Assembly: GCA_943788825.1 (NCBI GenBank)
Contig: CALSRT010000003.1
Span: forward strand, 124,001 to 188,000
Length of the DNA: 64,000 nt
DNA from: UBA4582 sp002389265
GTDB lineage: Bacteria > Pseudomonadota > Gammaproteobacteria > Pseudomonadales > Azotimanducaceae
Direction of reading: 5' to 3'
Shown here: positions 61,048 through 64,000 of the stretch, one piece after another
Position numbering within the stretch: position 1 is the stretch's first letter
Layout of the letters: every line of letters starts with the position of its first letter
The notes under the pieces: model-generated
Told to the model about the DNA's origin: nothing
Seen by the model: only the letters and a program-made list of their open reading frames with translations
Databases searched by the model: none
Made by a program: the position numbers and the translations under genes

Positions 61048-62028
61048 ATGACAGTAAAAGGAAACGCCCTGGAGGGCAATGGCATACCCGATATACAAGT
61101 AGATGTTCGTGAGACTTTTGGTCTTGATGTCGACTTAAAGGTGCCGGCATTTTCCCAGAAAAGTGAGCACGTGCCAGAGATCGACAAGAGCTATCTGTTT
61201 AATCCTGAGACGACCCTGGCAATCCTCGCGGGGTTTGGGCATAACCGTCGGGTCATGATTCAGGGTTATCACGGCACGGGCAAGTCCACCCACGTCGAGC
61301 AGGTTGCAGCGCGGCTGAACTGGCCCTGCATCCGGATTAACCTCGACAGTCACGTGAGTCGTATGGACCTGATCGGCAAGGATGCGATCGTCCTTAAGGA
61401 CGGTAAGCAGATCACGGAATTTCGTGAAGGACTTTTACCCTGGGCGCTGCAACGAGCCTGCGCCTTGGTCTTTGATGAATATGATGCGGGTCGCCCAGAT
61501 GTGATGTTCGTGATTCAGCGCGTATTGGAAGTCGAAGGTAAGCTGACGCTGTTAGATCAGAGCAAGGTCATCAGCCCGCACGCCTCGTTCCGTATGTTTG
61601 CCACCACTAACACCATCGGCCTGGGTGACCCCAGTGGTTTGTACCATGGTACTCAGCAGATTAACCAGGGTCAGATGGATCGCTGGAATATCGTCACTAC
61701 ATTGAATTACATGTCTCACGACAAGGAAACAGATATCGTTTGCGCCAAGTTGCCCGACGTCGAGCGTAAGCAAGTGGCGAATATGGTATCGGTTGCAGAG
61801 TTGACTCGTCAGGGTTTTGTGAATGGCGATATCTCTATTGTTATGTCGCCGAGAACAGTGATTATGTGGGCTGAAAACGCCAAAATTTTCAATGATTATG
61901 GCTTTGCCTTCCGCCTCACGTTTCTGAATAAATGTGATGAAACAGAACGATCGATTGTCGCTGAATATTACCAGCGTTGCATGGGCGAGGAGTTGCCTGA
62001 ATCTGCATCTCGTCTGGTTCTCGGTTAA
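61048..62028 (+). CDS. cobS: CobS-like AAA+ ATPase (cobaltochelatase small subunit)
   Basis: 326 residues. Walker A in VMIQGYHGTGKSTHVEQVAA, Walker B in ACALVFDEYDAGRPD, sensor in FRMFATTNTIGLGDPSGLYH, as in CobS of the aerobic cobaltochelatase CobNST. cobT follows 36 nt later. CobN, the large chelating subunit, is not in this window, and CobS/CobT-like pairs also exist in genomes without cobalamin synthesis. GTAATC precedes ATG, no strong ribosome binding site. Confidence 0.9.
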   Translation: MTVKGNALEGNGIPDIQVDVRETFGLDVDLKVPAFSQKSEHVPEIDKSYLFNPETTLAILAGFGHNRRVMIQGYHGTGKSTHVEQVAARLNWPCIRINLDSHVSRMDLIGKDAIVLKDGKQITEFREGLLPWALQRACALVFDEYDAGRPDVMFVIQRVLEVEGKLTLLDQSKVISPHASFRMFATTNTIGLGDPSGLYHGTQQINQGQMDRWNIVTTLNYMSHDKETDIVCAKLPDVERKQVANMVSVAELTRQGFVNGDISIVMSPRTVIMWAENAKIFNDYGFAFRLTFLNKCDETERSIVAEYYQRCMGEELPESASRLVLG

Positions 62029-62064
62029 ACCTGATACCGCGCCCTGTCGTGATGGAGGAAGACC

Positions 62065-63906
62065 GTGTCGGACGATGTTGATTCCACGGAAGTATTTAAA
62101 GAGGCTGTGACCTCAACTATGCGCGCCATCTCTGGTAATCAGGAGCTGACGGTGAGTTTTGGCCGCGGTAAACCCTATATCCAGGGTGACCGGGCGCGCA
62201 TTCCACTGCCTGAGGAGGCGCTGAGCGCTGAGCAACTGGCGGCCTTGCGGGGTACGGCTGATGAGATTGCCCTGCGCCTGCGGTTTCACGACCTTGATTA
62301 TCATCAGCGCCATCAGCCTGACACTAGTGCCGCCCAGGAAGTCTTCGATGCAGTGGAAGCAGCGCGGATAGCCGCGATCGGCTCCTACTTGATGCGCGGC
62401 GTCCAGGATAATCTGGGGGCCGAACTCGAACAGCAATGCATTAATCGCGGCTATGACGGAGCGGAAACCCAGCAGGATGTGCCCCTGGGCGAGGCCGTTG
62501 GATTGTTGATTCGAGAAAAGATGATTGGTGAGCTACCGCCGGTGGCCAATCAGGCGCTGGCCCCATGGCGTGACTATATCGAGCAACATCTGGGTGATCA
62601 GCTCGTTGATCTGGATGCCATCATGTACGACCAGGCAGAGTTTTCCAAATTGACTCGAAAGATGATTCATGACCTTGGGCTGGGCGATGACTGGAGTGAA
62701 GACAGCGGCGAGGGTAATGCTGACGAGGAAAGCCAGGAAGCCGAGGAGGTGGAGACTGAAGCCGGCGATGACAACTCGGAACAGGAAATGTCTGGCGATG
62801 CCGACATGGCCGATGCTATTGAAGGCGAGGTGCCCATGGATGTTGATGCCATGGATATGGCAGAAGCCGAAGGTGAGCAGGATGATGCTGGCGCGCCGCC
62901 TGACTCTGGCGCGGAAGCCAGCTGGTTACGACCCAAAGAAAGCGAATACAAAGCGTATACGACAGCATTCGATGAGGTCGTGTTCGCCGATGAATTGTGT
63001 GATCCCCTAGAGTTAGATCGTCTTCGCGGGGTGCTGGACAAGCACTTGCAGAACTCTCAGGTCATTATCAGCAAGCTTGCCAATCGTTTGCAGCGCAAGC
63101 TGATGGCGCAACAAAACCGTACCTGGGAATTCGACCAGGAAGAAGGCATGCTCGATACTTCGCGCTTAACCAACGTCATCATCGACCCGTTTCATCCGTT
63201 AGCGTTCAAGCAAGAAAAGGACATGAAATTTCGAGACACGGTGGTGTCTCTGTTGATTGATAGTTCCGGTTCCATGCGTGGGCGATCTATTACGATCGCG
63301 GCTATGTGTGCAGATATTCTGGGTCGGACACTAGAGCGTTGTACCGTGAAGGTGGAGATTTTAGGCTTTACGACTCGCGCCTGGCGCGGCGGTCAGTCTC
63401 GCGAGCAGTGGTTACAGCAGGGCAAGCCGACCCAACCTGGCAGACTCAATGACCTGCGACATATTGTTTACAAGTCTGCGGATATGCCTTGGCGCCGTGC
63501 CCGACGAAATCTGGGGTTGATGATGCGTGAGGAGTTGCTGAAGGAAAATATCGACGGAGAGGCCCTGTTGTGGGCTCACAACCGAATCGTTGGCCGCCCG
63601 GAGGACAGGCGGATATTGATGGTCATCTCTGATGGTTTGCCAGTTGATAACAGTACTTTGCTAGTGAATCCGAGTAATTATCTGGAACAGCATCTGAAGT
63701 ATGCGATCGACCGTATTCAAAACCATTCTCCGGTGGAGTTGGTGGCTATTGGTATCGGCCATGATGTCACCCACCATTATCGCCGGGCGGTGACGATTAC
63801 CGATGCGGAACAGTTAGGTGATGCCATGACAGAGCAATTGGTGGGTTTGTTTGACGAAAATTTGAATCGTCAGCGAGCGCCCATCAAATCCAGCGAAATC
63901 AAGTGA
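62065..63906 (+). CDS. cobT: CobT-like protein with VWA domain (cobaltochelatase subunit)
   Basis: 613 residues from a GTG with GGAGG upstream. The N-terminal CobT domain, an acidic low-complexity linker at ~220-280 (Glu/Asp-rich, e.g. GNADEESQEAEEVETEAGDD), then the VWA domain with MIDAS DSSGSM in VSLLIDSSGSMRGRSITIAA. CobT pairs with CobS to make a two-ring ATPase complex. The acidic linker resembles that of MoxR-VWA and Mg-chelatase D proteins. Confidence 0.92.
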   Translation: MSDDVDSTEVFKEAVTSTMRAISGNQELTVSFGRGKPYIQGDRARIPLPEEALSAEQLAALRGTADEIALRLRFHDLDYHQRHQPDTSAAQEVFDAVEAARIAAIGSYLMRGVQDNLGAELEQQCINRGYDGAETQQDVPLGEAVGLLIREKMIGELPPVANQALAPWRDYIEQHLGDQLVDLDAIMYDQAEFSKLTRKMIHDLGLGDDWSEDSGEGNADEESQEAEEVETEAGDDNSEQEMSGDADMADAIEGEVPMDVDAMDMAEAEGEQDDAGAPPDSGAEASWLRPKESEYKAYTTAFDEVVFADELCDPLELDRLRGVLDKHLQNSQVIISKLANRLQRKLMAQQNRTWEFDQEEGMLDTSRLTNVIIDPFHPLAFKQEKDMKFRDTVVSLLIDSSGSMRGRSITIAAMCADILGRTLERCTVKVEILGFTTRAWRGGQSREQWLQQGKPTQPGRLNDLRHIVYKSADMPWRRARRNLGLMMREELLKENIDGEALLWAHNRIVGRPEDRRILMVISDGLPVDNSTLLVNPSNYLEQHLKYAIDRIQNHSPVELVAIGIGHDVTHHYRRAVTITDAEQLGDAMTEQLVGLFDENLNRQRAPIKSSEIK

Positions 63907-63939
63907 TCCCCTATCTGACTTTTAACTGACAGGAATACC

Positions 63940-64000
63940 ATGCCTCATCGTCAGATGCTCAGTCAGCTGGTTGATCGGTATCAAATGCGATATCCAGAAG
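63940..64000 (+). CDS. partial gene at the window end
   Basis: ATG 63940 has AGGA 6 nt upstream; the visible 20 residues (MPHRQMLSQLVDRYQMRYPE) continue past the edge. It begins 33 nt after the cobT stop, so probably same operon. Its start is similar to some Nudix hydrolases, but this is too short to claim. Confidence 0.5.
   Translation, partial: MPHRQMLSQLVDRYQMRYPE

Overview
The window looks like a chromosomal segment of a marine-type gammaproteobacterium of moderate G+C content. The strongest evidence is the block miaB - phoH-like - ybeY - corC - lnt - leuS - lptE - holA (50.6-60.2 kb) in the order usual for Gammaproteobacteria, together with dksA, folK and a DUF1820 gene. A CYP153-type P450, a wax-ester/diacylglycerol acyltransferase, two phasins and PhaR point to a heterotroph that oxidises hydrophobic substrates and stores carbon. 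Assignment below class level (for example Spongiibacteraceae/Halieaceae-like) would be a guess.

Region by region: 0-5.5 kb is a worn accessory zone with two Sel1-repeat genes plus the 5' ghost of a third, an IS3 orfA remnant joined to a membrane-protein fragment, an LLM-type oxidoreductase, a beheaded metallo-beta-lactamase-fold gene, and a lipoprotein gene between two ~200 bp direct repeats. 5.6-11.1 kb holds a LysR regulator divergent from glyA, then gcvP. 11.6-18.5 kb carries dksA, two LPS-type glycosyltransferases (GT2, GT9), an amidase, a DAO-type FAD oxidoreductase and an NhaC-like antiporter. 19.3-22.1 kb has two neighbouring genes (arylsulfotransferase-like, MATE) each broken by one extra base in a five-G tract. 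22-32 kb is a lipid/xenobiotic catabolism zone: serine hydrolase, SDR, folA, CYP153 with divergent AraC regulator, CaiB/BaiF CoA-transferase, double-hotdog protein, MFS transporter and an LLM oxidoreductase.

The most notable item is at 32340-32966: a DsbA/FrnE-like thiol oxidoreductase whose first active-site Cys codon (CPWC) is an in-frame TGA, followed 4 nt later by a bacterial SECIS-like hairpin. It is very probably a selenoprotein (UPWC) that ordinary gene calling would truncate.

33-40 kb: Nudix hydrolase, SDR, DUF6489 protein, two phasins, WS/DGAT, alpha/beta hydrolase, PhaR and a HAD phosphatase. Three promoters here share TGC/GCA-rich boxes around identical TATAAT elements, a probable PhaR regulon. 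41-46 kb: a GldA/GldF/GldG-like ABC system with a DUF4340 protein. 46-50 kb: enoyl-CoA hydratase, biotinyl carrier protein, serine hydrolase, Zn-alcohol dehydrogenase, folK. 50-60 kb: the conserved housekeeping block. 60-64 kb: a 23-bp minisatellite, a SixA-like phosphatase, cobS and cobT, and the start of one more gene. I found no tRNA, rRNA or CRISPR array.
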